The notes under the pieces: model-generated | What the model was told of the DNA's origin: nothing | Databases searched by the model: none | Seen by the model: only the letters and a program-made list of their open reading frames with translations | Assembly (NCBI GenBank): GCA_002189035.1 | Contig: NEEC01000002.1 | Span: 434,001-498,000 of the forward strand | DNA from: Utricularia gibba | Taxonomy: Eukaryota > Streptophyta > Magnoliopsida > Lamiales > Lentibulariaceae | DNA: 64,000 bases | Reading direction: 5' to 3' | Program-made: the position numbers and the translations under genes | Shown here: one piece after another, positions 11,394 to 21,415 of the stretch | How positions within the stretch are numbered: position 1 is the stretch's first letter | Layout of the letters: every line of letters starts with the position of its first letter

Positions 11394-11859
11394 TTACTTC
11401 GCATATGCATCGCCTCTTATGGGATCGGACATGACTTCCTTTCGGTCGGAATCCTGAACATGCGCCACGTTGCGGAAGAATGAACGTTTCACGAACTTGT
11501 CCGCCTTCTCCGCAACCTCCTCCGGCGCCTCAACTTCCGGCAAGCTCTTCCTTGTCGACTTACTCACTTGCACGTTCGGTGCCCACTTCAGCTGGTGCGC
11601 CACCGTGAGCAACCCGAATCCCACAGACATCGTTATCATACCAACCGCCACAAACACCGGCGCATATTCCCCTTGAACATCCTACACACCGTAGTATTCA
11701 CACATTGCCGTGAACAAGAGATTGTGGATAATCTACTTACTGTGGTTTCACACGTTCGTAGAAGTGACGGGCCGTGGTGGAGTAGGGTTTCAGCTCCGGT
11801 GATGAAGGGGGTTTGAGCGGAAGCAGAAAACTTCGCCGTAGAGTGGCTGCCGGCGACAT
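11394..11859 (-). CDS. B12D/MLRQ-like small mitochondrial-type membrane protein
   Basis: Two exons. Exon 1 (11741-11859) encodes MSPAATLRRSFLLPLKPPSS and ends HFYERVKP; it is Arg- and Ser-rich and looks like a mitochondrial presequence. Exon 2 (11394-11681) encodes DVQGEYAPVFVAVGMITMS, one membrane segment, then APNVQVSKSTRKSLPEVEAP and KFVKRSFFRNVAHVQD. The pattern of a membrane helix followed by P-x-V-x-V-x-K and a charged helix resembles B12D, related to the MLRQ/NDUFA4 family, but the match is distant. The 5' donor reads CCACA-GTAAGT, where CCACAG-GTAAGT would be expected; without that G the two exons do not join in frame. The ATG follows a probable 5' UTR intron acceptor. Confidence 0.6.
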
Positions 11860-13142
11860 TCTTGAAACCTGAAATTGATATTGAGGCTGGGGCGGTAAAC
11901 CAAACCGAACTCTGTTATCAAGGATTTAAACTGGCCGGAGAAGGTACCCACATGAGCCTCCGTCCTCAAAGCCATTTCCGGTTGACTGCACTGTTGGTTC
12001 TTCCAAGATCCAACCACCGCGCGTCCCATGTTAATATACTGGAGCTTGGTGGCACTGCAGCATGAGCTACGTGTTGTGAACATGGAAGCACACGTCATCA
12101 CAGAAACTCCACTGGGCGCCATGTTTTTTCCGGCCAACCCCTTCTCGATACGGGAAGATTCTCAAGTAACCCAGGAACCAAAGAAGCCAGCCAAACAAAG
12201 GTTCTATTCCCGAATCCCGCTCCTCCTCTGTCTCCTGCAGAGTCAAGAACATTTCTGGGTTCTCAACCGGGTTGCTCCCTGGTCGGGCTTCAGGATCAGT
12301 TCATCCAAATCTTTGCGATCCAATTCGCAAATGATCAAGAATGAAAAGCACAAAACAACGTAGGAAGACGAGCAACCCAGAAAACCAAATGGAAAACCCT
12401 TCGCACCCGGAGGAACTGCACTAATGAATCGGAACTCAGATACAAAGCGGAATAAACAGTCATCGCAATTCGCCCAACGCTCACAGGATCATCATCACCG
12501 CTAAAACATCAACCAGATTTTACTCTAGTCAGTCAAATTGGCGAAAACCAGTGTATTCAACAGCGTTGGTGATACCTCCGATTCGAATTCCGAAGTTCTT
12601 CCCACGACCGTTGCTGTGCTTCGCGTCTTGGGCTTATATATTCTTGTGGGTTGTCACCTCGCATCGGACCTCCGTTCACTCACTCGCCGCTAGCCCAACC
12701 TTGTGCAGAAGTTCGTCCGACATGGGCCTCAAAAGATTCGCCCACAGCGAAGCAGAAGATGGGTTGGAATGGAAGATGACAGTCGTCGTCACCCCATTAC
12801 TAAAAAAGTAGTTCTTGAATCTGCGTTCCCCCGCCCACAAGAAAACCGAGATGAAAAGAAGAAGAAGAGGAAGGAAAAGAGAGAACTGACGATGGTAATG
12901 GCGACCTGAAAATTCACAGTAACTAGACCTTCATAAGAGAACGTTCTGCACCATTTTGTATGCGAAAATGTTTGTTCTTGAGATGAAAGAAGACGATCAA
13001 AAACCAAACTCAAGTCATTCAGTATTGTGGTAACACCCTACTACAACTACCCATCTTTGCATTACAATTCACACAAACGTTCTTCTGAAATCTTCTTAAA
13101 AAAGGATTTCAAACTCGATCCATCCAGCTTGCGCCTCTCTGA
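11860..13142. other. Non-coding stretch, probably 5' leader and promoter of the B12D-like gene
   Basis: A likely acceptor (TTTCAG just before the start codon at 11859, minus strand) suggests a 5' UTR exon further right, perhaps within 12500-12800. Several open frames occur on both strands, but they start with non-ATG codons or lack recognisable features. No gene is supported. Confidence 0.4.
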
Positions 13143-13283
13143 CTAAACCTTGGGATGCAGCACCGCCCTGACGAGCACCGAGGAGACGGCATGGAAGGCA
13201 ATAGAAGCGATTCTGGACTTGATCTGGCCTCTCCTCGGGACAAGCCTCAAGCTGCTGCCACTCATCATCTTCTGATGATCCAT
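13143..13283 (-). CDS. Possible small basic protein, 46 aa, function unknown
   Basis: A 47-codon frame including the stop begins MDHQKMMSGSSLRLVPRRGQ, continues IKSRIASIAFHAV and ends HPKV. It is Arg/Lys- and Ser-rich with a mildly hydrophobic middle. A TATA element (13373-13380) with a CT-rich tract just upstream lies about 90 bp before the ATG. Taking a transcription start about 30 bp after the TATA, this ATG is the first one in the transcript. I do not recognise the family with certainty. It is too short to exclude chance, so the case rests on promoter layout. Confidence 0.4.
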   Translation of the reverse strand: MDHQKMMSGSSLRLVPRRGQIKSRIASIAFHAVSSVLVRAVLHPKV

Positions 13284-13372
13284 TCAACTTCAAGGAAATG
13301 GTGTGCTGCTAAAGCTTCTATATTTGTGACTGCTGCCCGCCAATGAATGCAGATATCCAGAGTGCCATGTTG

Positions 13373-13394
13373 TATATATACAGAGAGAGAGAGA
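13373..13394 (-). promoter_or_regulatory. TATA box and adjoining CT/GA tract
   Basis: On the minus strand a CT dinucleotide tract (13382-13394) is followed immediately by TATATATA (13373-13380). This is a good plant core-promoter arrangement for the small ORF at 13143-13283. Inferred from sequence only. Confidence 0.5.
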
Positions 13395-14000
13395 GCGACT
13401 CGGGGACACCGGAAACGCGTCCCAAACTCAACAAAGTTGAAAGTCAAAGACTGCGGGCATTGATTTGACCCGGGTTCAATGTGAACGGGTGGCGGTGGAC
13501 CGGTCTGACAAATGTCAGAGGATTCAGTGAGCGTAGGTGCACGCACCATTCAACCCAACGGCTGCCACCGCTGAATTCAACCCCGGGCCGGGCTCCTTCA
13601 CCATTTTAATTTAAATTCTAACTTTTGACCTTTTTTATCAATTTTTTTTTTATTCTGAAGAATAAAATTTGAAAAGATATTTATATTACATAGTTTTTCA
13701 AGTCAATGAATGTATTATTTTATATTAATTTATATCTATTAATAGTTCGTTCATAAATTATATTTTTTTAATATTTACGATGATAAATGTTTAATTTATT
13801 TGAAATATTTTTTATTATTTATATTCTAAATACAAGATATTTATAATTATTTTAATGAGATATTGTTATTTATTTTATTGCCTTTTTTAGAAATATTGTA
13901 CTGGCCTTTAAACGGGAGGTTCTCTCGCATATTACCGCGAAACAGAACAGTTCCTTGGCTTCCGCAGCTCCTCCGATTCAGCTTTCTGATCTCCTCCGCC
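13395..14000. other. AT-rich spacer and SDR promoter
   Basis: Bases from about 13600 to 13900 are strongly AT-rich, without gene features. The last 100 bp are richer in GC and should hold the leader of the SDR gene. No motif stands out. Confidence 0.4.
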
Positions 14001-15202
14001 ATGGAAAAAAAAGAGAAGAAGGAGAAAAGAGAAAAGCGCCGCCAGCAGGTCTCGCTTCTCCGCACCATTCCTTACTCCGATCATCAGAGGTATTCGGCGT
14101 CACGCTCGGTTTTTTTTTTTTTTTTTTTCCGACGAGGAAAGGATTCTACGGTTGCATGATATGTGGTGATCAGATGGTGGACATTGGACACAATTGCGGT
14201 GGTTACCGGCGCCAATAGGGGGATCGGATTTGAGATCGTGCATCAATTGGCGTTGCATGGGGTGACGGTGGTGCTGACCTCGCGAGAGGCCGCCGTGGGC
14301 GAAGAGGCGGCGAAGGTGCTGACGGAAGGAGGTCTGAACGTCGTCTTTCATCAATTGGATATCATTGATCCGGAATCGGTTGAAGCTTTCGTGGCATGGA
14401 TTCGAGAAACTTACGGCGGAATCGATATACTGGTAAATGCGGACGCTTCTTCTGTGATCCGGTCCAACTGTAAACCTGATTTTGATGATTCCGTATTCCC
14501 CTGTTTCCATGAGATTTAGCTGAATGAATCTGCAGATAAACAATGCTGGGGTGAATTTCAACACAGGATCGGATAATAGCGTGGGGTTCGCGGAGAAAGT
14601 TATCTTCACCAACTATTTTGGCACCAAAAGAGTGATTAAAGCTATGGTTCCTCTCATGAGGAATTCTGAAGCCGGAGCTCGTATTGTCAGCGTCAGTTCC
14701 CGGCTGGGAAGAATCAAGGGGACAAGAAACGTGATCACAGAGCATTTTACAGATAAAATAACAATGCTTCTACAATCTCTGAAAACAATTTCTTATCTTG
14801 TTGCAGAAAATTGACAACCTTGAGCTGAGGCAGAGGCTGGAAGATGAAGAAACCCTGACCGAGGAGATGATCGACGAGACCATGAACACATTCTTGGAAC
14901 AAGTGAAAGATGGAACTTGGCAGGAAGGTGGATGGCCTCATATCTTCACAGACTACTCCCTGTCAAAACTTGGTGTCAATATGTATACAAGGGTGATGGC
15001 AAGAGAATTCTCCAGTCGACCGGAAGGGCAGAAGATTTACATCAACTGCTACTGTCCAGGCTGGGTAAAGACTGCTATGACCGGCTGGAATGGCCATGTC
15101 AGCCCGGAGGAAGGGGCTGACACCGCCGTCTGGCTTGCCCTTCTCCCTGATCAGTTCATCAGCGGCAAATTTTTCTCGGAGCGACGCGAGATACATTTCT
15201 AG
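14001..15202 (+). CDS. Short-chain dehydrogenase/reductase, carbonyl reductase or neomenthol dehydrogenase-like
   Basis: A classical NAD(P)H-dependent oxidoreductase of the plant SDR group that includes neomenthol dehydrogenase and salutaridine reductase. Exons join cleanly. Exon 1 encodes a Lys-rich leader (MEKKEKKEKREKRRQQ) and IPYSDHQR. The next exon gives WWTLDTIAVVTGANRGIGFE with the TGxxxGxG cofactor motif. NNAG is in INNAGVNFN, the catalytic Ser in IVSVSSRLGRI and the YxxxK pair in DYSLSKLGVNMYTR. The charged leader followed by SLLRTIPYSDHQRWW is typical of one plant subgroup (At5g51030-like, from memory). It ends FSERREIHF, about 310 aa. Substrate cannot be told. Its 3' end faces the PPR gene 165 bp away. 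Confidence 0.9.
14110..14128. repeat. Poly-T tract of 19 in SDR intron 1
   Basis: An uninterrupted run of about 19 T lies in the first SDR intron, 30-50 bp before the acceptor, and could serve as a polypyrimidine tract. Length in the assembly may be unreliable. Confidence 0.8.
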
Positions 15203-15366
15203 ATTCAAGCCCCATGGTAGAATGACAGACATCAAAGGACAAGAGCTGAAGCTGTTTTCTTATAGAGCTTCTTTTACTTTTCTTATTCATGTCTTCAATT
15301 CTTTGATTTCTTTGGTAATAACAGATTCTTGTCCATTTTCTACACAAGCTGCAGTCTCAGAGTTGG

Positions 15367-16926
15367 CTACCAGTAGTCTCCACATGAACAAACACCTTTC
15401 TCAAATCTATGAAATCGAATCCGGTCTCTCAATATTATCACCCTATGTAAAACCTTGGATACAATCTTCATCCAGAGATGGCAGTCAACGCAGGTACGCA
15501 GATTCTTATAAATCAAGATGTCTGAGCCAGGACTGGACCTCAGAACCCCAAATGCTAATGCAAGCTTCTCACTGTGAAAGCTCAAGTTATTCTCCTTCTC
15601 TTCTTCTAATATGTCCATCAACACTAAATCAGACGAATATGTATACCCTTCCATTACTGTGCGCTGGATCAAAGCTTCCAAGACATTGTAGATTGCTTCC
15701 AGTGCCGGATGAGATCGATCACCCGCCTTGAAATGATGAATGGAGCCATGAATATCTACCCAACTCTTGCCGGTACACTTTTGAACTCCCTTCTCTTGCA
15801 TTGCTTGCCTCACAGTTTGTGCATTGCTCCATTTCCTGGTGGAGCTGTAAATGTTGGATAGCAAGACATAGTCTCCACTTCCCAGATTCTCTATTTTGGC
15901 AACAACTTCTTCACCCAACTTGTGATCTCTATGAAATCTACAACCACTGAGCAGAGCCCTCCATATGACCACATCCGGCTCCATTGGCATGTCCTTAATC
16001 ATCGAATATGCTTCTTCTAGGAAACCAGCCCTCGCAAACATGTCCACCATTGCGCCGTAATGCTCAAGTTCTGGCTCGATGAAATACTTCCTTTTCATCA
16101 AATTGAAGTACCTGCGGCCTTGTTCAACAGCACCACAGTGGCTGCATACAGTGAGGAGACCAATGAAGGTCACAGAATCAGGTGAAATACCTTCCTCCTC
16201 CATTTTTCTGAACACAGAAATCGCATCGAATGCAAGACCATGCATTGCGAACCCGTTTATCATAGCATTCCATATGGAAACATGAGTTCTTTGACTGGCA
16301 TCAAAAACAGATTTTGCCATTTGTATCCTCCCACATCTGGAGTACATATCTACAAGTGCAGATGACAGTATATAGTTGAGATCCATTCTCCACTCTCTCA
16401 TTAGACTGTGCACCCGATTCCCCTGTTCGAGTGCTCCAAGCCTGGAGCATGCATTGACAACAGAAGAAAAAGTGTATCCATCTGGCTCAACTTTAGCTGC
16501 TAACATATCATTGAACATGGAAATTGCCTCCATTAGAAGACCATTCTTCACATAGCCTCCAATTGTTGAGTTCCAGGTGACTACGTCTCGATTTGGCAAC
16601 GCACAAAACAGTGTCTTTGCAACATGGACTTCTCCATTCTTCATGAACCTATCGATCATTAGATTTGCAGAGACAGTGCTACAGTTTGAAAGCATAGTTT
16701 CAGCAACAAGTTGACAAGCAATGAATGGCCTCTCACAGGATATATATACCTTCACCAACATGGACAAAATTAGTGGACACACTCCAAACCCCTGCTTGAT
16801 GATCCTACTGTGCACAGATATTGCAGTTCTGTACTTGGAGGGCAGCTTGCAAGATTCGAGGGTGCGTACAATGAATTGATAATTCGAATCTATAGGCATG
16901 GAAGGAAAATAGAAGACCTTCAGCAC
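15367..16926 (-). CDS. Pentatricopeptide repeat protein, PLS class with E and DYW domains
   Basis: A single-exon frame of 519 codons. PPR motifs run from about residue 85 to 380 (for example DVVTWNSTIGGYVKNGLLM, YTFSSVVNACSRLGALEQG and MVDMFARAGFLEEA). E motifs follow (VIWRALLSGCRFHRD, YVLLSNIYSSTRKW). The DYW deaminase domain carries the zinc-binding HxE (FHSEKLALAFG), a CxxCH (CVDCHLWMK) and the terminal CSCGDYW. DYW proteins target mitochondria or plastids and perform site-specific C-to-U RNA editing. It resembles, from memory, At5g50990. The N-terminus (MLKVFYFPSMP) is short for a targeting peptide, so an upstream 5' exon is possible. The frame is intact over 1.56 kb, unlike many neighbours. 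Confidence 0.93.
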   Translation of the reverse strand: MLKVFYFPSMPIDSNYQFIVRTLESCKLPSKYRTAISVHSRIIKQGFGVCPLILSMLVKVYISCERPFIACQLVAETMLSNCSTVSANLMIDRFMKNGEVHVAKTLFCALPNRDVVTWNSTIGGYVKNGLLMEAISMFNDMLAAKVEPDGYTFSSVVNACSRLGALEQGNRVHSLMREWRMDLNYILSSALVDMYSRCGRIQMAKSVFDASQRTHVSIWNAMINGFAMHGLAFDAISVFRKMEEEGISPDSVTFIGLLTVCSHCGAVEQGRRYFNLMKRKYFIEPELEHYGAMVDMFARAGFLEEAYSMIKDMPMEPDVVIWRALLSGCRFHRDHKLGEEVVAKIENLGSGDYVLLSNIYSSTRKWSNAQTVRQAMQEKGVQKCTGKSWVDIHGSIHHFKAGDRSHPALEAIYNVLEALIQRTVMEGYTYSSDLVLMDILEEEKENNLSFHSEKLALAFGVLRSSPGSDILIYKNLRTCVDCHLWMKIVSKVLHRVIILRDRIRFHRFEKGVCSCGDYW

Positions 16927-18087
16927 AAAAGAAAACCATTTACAGAGACAAGGGCTTTCTAAAACTTATACAGGGAATGACAATCCAACATGGATACATG
17001 AACAAGAAGAATGAACATAAGGTCCCAAGTCAGTTTCCCTAATCAGCAGCAAAAGTTTGCACATTTACCAATAATTTCAGAATTTTAATCCAACAGGATG
17101 ATGCATAAATCAATGTTCACATCCATGGAACCCAAGAACATCATCTAACTTCTTGACCCCAAAATTAAAAGAAACCCAGACTACTCCAATTCAAAAACGA
17201 CAAATTCAAGAACCTGATTGTGAGCAAAGAGTGCGATGCGAAGATGCGGGAAGAAGAGGAGATGGATTCGAAATAGGATTACGAGGACAACGGTAAAGTG
17301 CTCGTCTTTCAGAAAAGAGCCTTCTATTCCACGCTCCCATGCTCTAGGTTTTCATTCCCCTGTTTATCCAAAAGGTGCTGCTTTCTATTGAACAAAACCC
17401 ATGACACGGAAGCTTTTTAACGACGCCGGCGAGGGTAATAATCGAGAGTTTTCGCCTACACAGCGTCACCGAAAGTTGCTCTAAGCCGTGCTCCGGCTGG
17501 AAATGTGCCTCGAGGGCCGCCGCCGTGCATTCGGTTATGTTGGTTTTAGTGAGACAAATCAAATTCTTAGAAAACCCACCGAATCTGGAAAGGCTTCGTG
17601 TTCGGACTCGTACCGGCACAGCGAATTCATAAGGAACGCCTGAGGCATGGACATAACAACGTTGAAGTGTATACTAGTAAAAGACCAGTCTCTGTTTCTG
17701 AGCATGATTTGGAAGACGATGGGGCCTGGGATTAATCCGGCGCTAATCCTCCAGTTGATAGATTTGCTGGGGAATCCAATGCTCCCTTGAACCGCCTCAT
17801 CAGCTCTTCTGAGGGGCCTATGCTCTCATGAAGCTTTCAGGTGTAATCTAAAACGAGATGTGGTTGAAGTACATGTACCTTCTACTTGCAAAGAATGGAC
17901 ATTTCATTGAAACTGCAGCTAAGCATCAACATAGATATTTCACCCTCCTGACAAGGGGTCACAAGTTTTTGAGTCCTTTGCGTCCCTAATCACCAAAACA
18001 AGATCATGCATGGAGTTCCACATGTGCTACAAAATCTCCTGGTACCTTGTATATGACACACGGTGTGGATGCGAGTCAGGTTTAATG
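16927..18087. other. Non-coding stretch between PPR and FIP37 genes
   Basis: The left part is probably the PPR 5' leader and promoter. A 92-codon frame at 17344-17619 (minus) begins with GTG and is not supported. On the plus strand, about 17560-17830 reads as two open stretches separated by one stop, with a segment EVYTSKRPVSVSEHDLEDDG that could be a decayed exon. The right end holds the FIP37 3' UTR. Confidence 0.35.
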
Positions 18088-20719
18088 CTACTGAGCTTCA
18101 GTTTTCTCTTCATAAGTAGTGACTTCATCCGGATTTGCATTGGCTTCAGGGGCCAGTGGAGTGTGCTCCTCCTCTTTGGGGCTGTTCTCCCGCAGTTTAC
18201 TGTTAAGTCTCTCAAGCTCAAGATTTGCTTGCTCCAGTTTTTCTTGCATGATGCAGACCTATAGTGTCATGATGTTTCAGAAAACTTGACGTAGATTCTA
18301 TAATGGAGTGAAGAAGGAAAGGAAGAATCACCAATTCATTTGATCGATCAACATCGTCAATTTGTTTCTCCATACGTTTGCATAGTCCTGCACAGTAAAG
18401 AAAGTCAAGTACAATATTAAAGCCACAGCTGCTGTCCAGACAAACGATGCATGGGGCCACACTGATATAACCACCTACACAGTGTCAACTGGAAGAAACA
18501 AAACCAACCTAAAAATTGGCTTCTCAATTCAGCATTTTGGGATCTTTGTAGAGCAAGTTTCATGGTTAGCTCATGCATCTAGCACAAAGAAAAAAAAAGC
18601 GGGAACGTGATGAATTTCTGCAAGCAATGGGCATGTGGTATGAGTAAGAAGATCTTAAAATACATTCAATAATTATAATCCACTACCTTTCCTTCGTTAG
18701 CCAGGTTACCAATCTCTTCATTCTCAGCCTGAAGAGTCCTACATTTCGACATCAACATTGTCCCCATTTTACTTTGAGGGGTGAAACTCACTGCGGCAAT
18801 GTTGTCTTGCAGATCTTTAATTTTTGCTTCCTTCTCTTCAACCAAGTTCTAGCAATCACCCAAAAAAGGAGTTACATCACAGCAAAACGGCACATACATA
18901 TGCTTCATGTTAGAAATTTTCTATGGGGCATTATCACTATTTTACGATAAAAACCACCATGGAAGGAAAACCAAAAGGTTTACATCAACATTAAAAAAAC
19001 ATTCTAAATGAAACACCTTCAATCGGGTAAACTCTTCATGAATGGCAGGGTCAAGCAATAATCGTCGTGCCTGTGATTTTATCAAATATGGTCAGACACA
19101 CAGACTCAAGAGAATGTGAAAAGGAACTCCACAAAATTAGCTTGCACGTATTTCTTAAGATAGGAACCTGCATTGAAGGCGGTTTAAGCTGGGCTCTCAA
19201 ATCTCGAACAGCGGACTACATTAAATTTGAAGAACAGAAAGTCAGGACAGGAATGATAAGCCTGAAGGGGAAAAAATTACATCTGTTGAGTACCCAGGAA
19301 AATACTAAAATAAGTAAACAGCTACTACACAAGATATCTATGACCTTCAACTCAGCTATCTCTTGCTCACGCTTGGCAAATGTGACAATCAGTGCAGCTT
19401 CCTTCTTCTTAGCTTTCTCAACCTGGTTTCATGAAACAAATGCTAATTACACCACCATGAGAAATATTTATGCAGACTGATCTTGAGAAACACACTTGCT
19501 CCCGTAGTGATTCCTCAGAAGACTTGAGAGACTGAAGGTAGTTGATGATAAACTTTGGTTCTGATCACAAATAAATGGAAAAGAGACCAAAAACACATTC
19601 TTATTAATTGTTAGAAAATATATTGAAAAGTTAAGGGCAGAACAACAAACCAGGAGTTGTGCCCGCCGGAATAAATGACTCATTTTGAAAAGACGAGTGC
19701 CACTTTTGAATCTCAGACTTTGCATCTTCAAATTGTTTCTGATGTAAGCAAATACGAAGAATCACGTAAACAATTAAGCTGAAGATTTTAAATACTACAA
19801 AACTAGCCATGTGTTAGTTTTAACCTGGCATTTAGAGAGCTCATCCTGACTGTTTTGCAAACTAAAAAAAGAAACCAAAAGCAATGAGACCATTAAATCA
19901 TGCATAGGCCATAAGTTCATACATGTGGTTAATTAAAAACGTAATTCTAGTCATGTAGTACCTCTCCCGGAGTGACAATATCATCCCAGTTGCGACTCCA
20001 GGTGCAGTTTCCTCTACTTTCTTGTTAATCTACGCGACCGAAAACAAAAGTAGAGGCTTAATTAAAGCTTAATGATCACTTCCATCGAAGAGACGACAGA
20101 TGGCATACAGCATGAGTTTTTTAAACCAAATTCCATTCAGAAAGCGCCATGTGAAAGAACTCAACTTAACCATGCTTTGAAATCAAACTAAATATACATC
20201 TTCCCCTTCTAAACGTAAATGTTGGCTGAAACTAAAACAAGGACTTAGAAATACGCGCACCCAAAGAAAAATGCACCAATCAAACTCACAACTTCTAGGA
20301 CTCAACACAATCCAATCTAAAAAAACATAACAGCAAACATTCCAAAGAGAACATTTGACAGTCAACAGGCACATTTAAATATCCAATTATTTTTTTCAGA
20401 ATAAGTAAGTAAAAGATGCCTTTTTTGAGCCAAAAATATCGTCTTCATCGTCGTCAAGGTCTCCAAAATTTCTCTTAATCCCTGCATCCACAACGCACCA
20501 AAACAACCGACTCCAATGAACAAAACGCGATGTCCAAGAAGTAACATTGAAATCAATTCACGAACCTACACCCCTAGCAGGCTTTCTATTTGAAAATTCC
20601 CCGCCGAAAACATCTTCCTGCAATTTCACAAAAAGTAACAATCATCCGCAAACGAACTTCGCCATCAATAGAACATAGTGTTGACAACTTACATCGTCAA
20701 GTTGATCATTTGACGCCAT
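18088..20719 (-). CDS. FIP37: FIP37, plant WTAP homologue, m6A methyltransferase complex subunit
   Basis: FIP37 is the WTAP-like nuclear scaffold of the MTA/MTB mRNA N6-adenosine methyltransferase. About a dozen small exons give a continuous coiled-coil protein of about 340 aa. They read FGDLDDDEDDIFGS, APGVATGMILSLRES, AKSEIQKWHSSFQNESFIPAG, AALIVTFAKREQEIAELK, SAVRDLRAQLKPPSMQ, ARRLLLDPAIHEEFTRLK, DNIAAVSFTPQSKMGTMLMS and KCRTLQAENEEIGNLANEGK. The order and sequence are family-diagnostic. The C-terminal tail is acidic and ends EEKTEAQ. The exon ending GSKK is followed by GC, not GT (20418-20419), suggesting a GC-AG intron. Start MASNDQLDD at 20719. No frame break was found. Confidence 0.94.
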
Positions 20720-21415
20720 TGCTAGCTTGAGATTGAACCCGGCGCGAAACGTTGAGCCCTAATCAACGCCAGGAGACAGATGCCTCCAGGCTACTGTAGG
20801 TCGATGTTCAAGGGGTGAAACGTACGTCGCACTGGCCCCGTAAAAGCATTTTAGAAAATCAATTTTAATTTCAAATAATTGTTTATTAATTATAATATTT
20901 TAAAATCCATTTTTAAAAATATATTCTCTCACTAATTCACTTCATATTCATGTAATCTATAATTTAAATTGCACTCTAAATTTTACAACAAAAATCAATC
21001 GAAAATATTTTTAAAGTAGTTTTGCTATAAAAAAATGTCACCTCCTTTTCAAAAAAGAACATAAATTTAAAAAATAATGTTTATTTTTTAAAATTTACAG
21101 ATCCCCGATTTTTACTTACTTTTTTTTTTCAAATTATCCTTGAAAATTCAACACTAAGCAACTCATGCATGTACAGTAACAAAATTTCCAACATGTACAA
21201 ATATAACGCAGATGGTGCCCAGGCCTGAAAGCAATGAGCCGTTTCTATTTGTGAGTGGCACCCAAATTCTGTAGATCAATCAATTGGAGTTTCTCTGGTG
21301 TCTGTGTGACCAACAGGAGGAGATTTAACAGAGGGTCGAACCCAAACAACGCTGCTGCTGCTGCTGCAGTGGAAGGGATGCAGCAAATGTTGATATAGTG
21401 ATGGTTGCCATGAGC
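20720..21415. other. AT-rich spacer with FIP37 promoter and SCD1 3' UTR
   Basis: Both genes are on the minus strand. Bases 20850-21170 are very AT-rich. A GCT trinucleotide repeat (21351-21366, five to six units) lies about 50 bp beyond the SCD1 stop, in its presumed 3' UTR. No gene is supported. Confidence 0.45.

Noticed and set aside
12551-12811. 86-codon plus-strand frame
   Set aside because: It begins with GTG and reads like low-complexity non-coding sequence; it probably overlaps the leader of the B12D-like gene.
15090-15731. 213-codon plus-strand frame
   Set aside because: It runs through the SDR 3' end and antisense to the PPR-DYW C-terminus. The opposite strand is clearly the coding one and this frame has no family features.
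17344-17619. 91-codon minus-strand frame
   Set aside because: The first codon is GTG, there is no upstream ATG, and no features are recognised.
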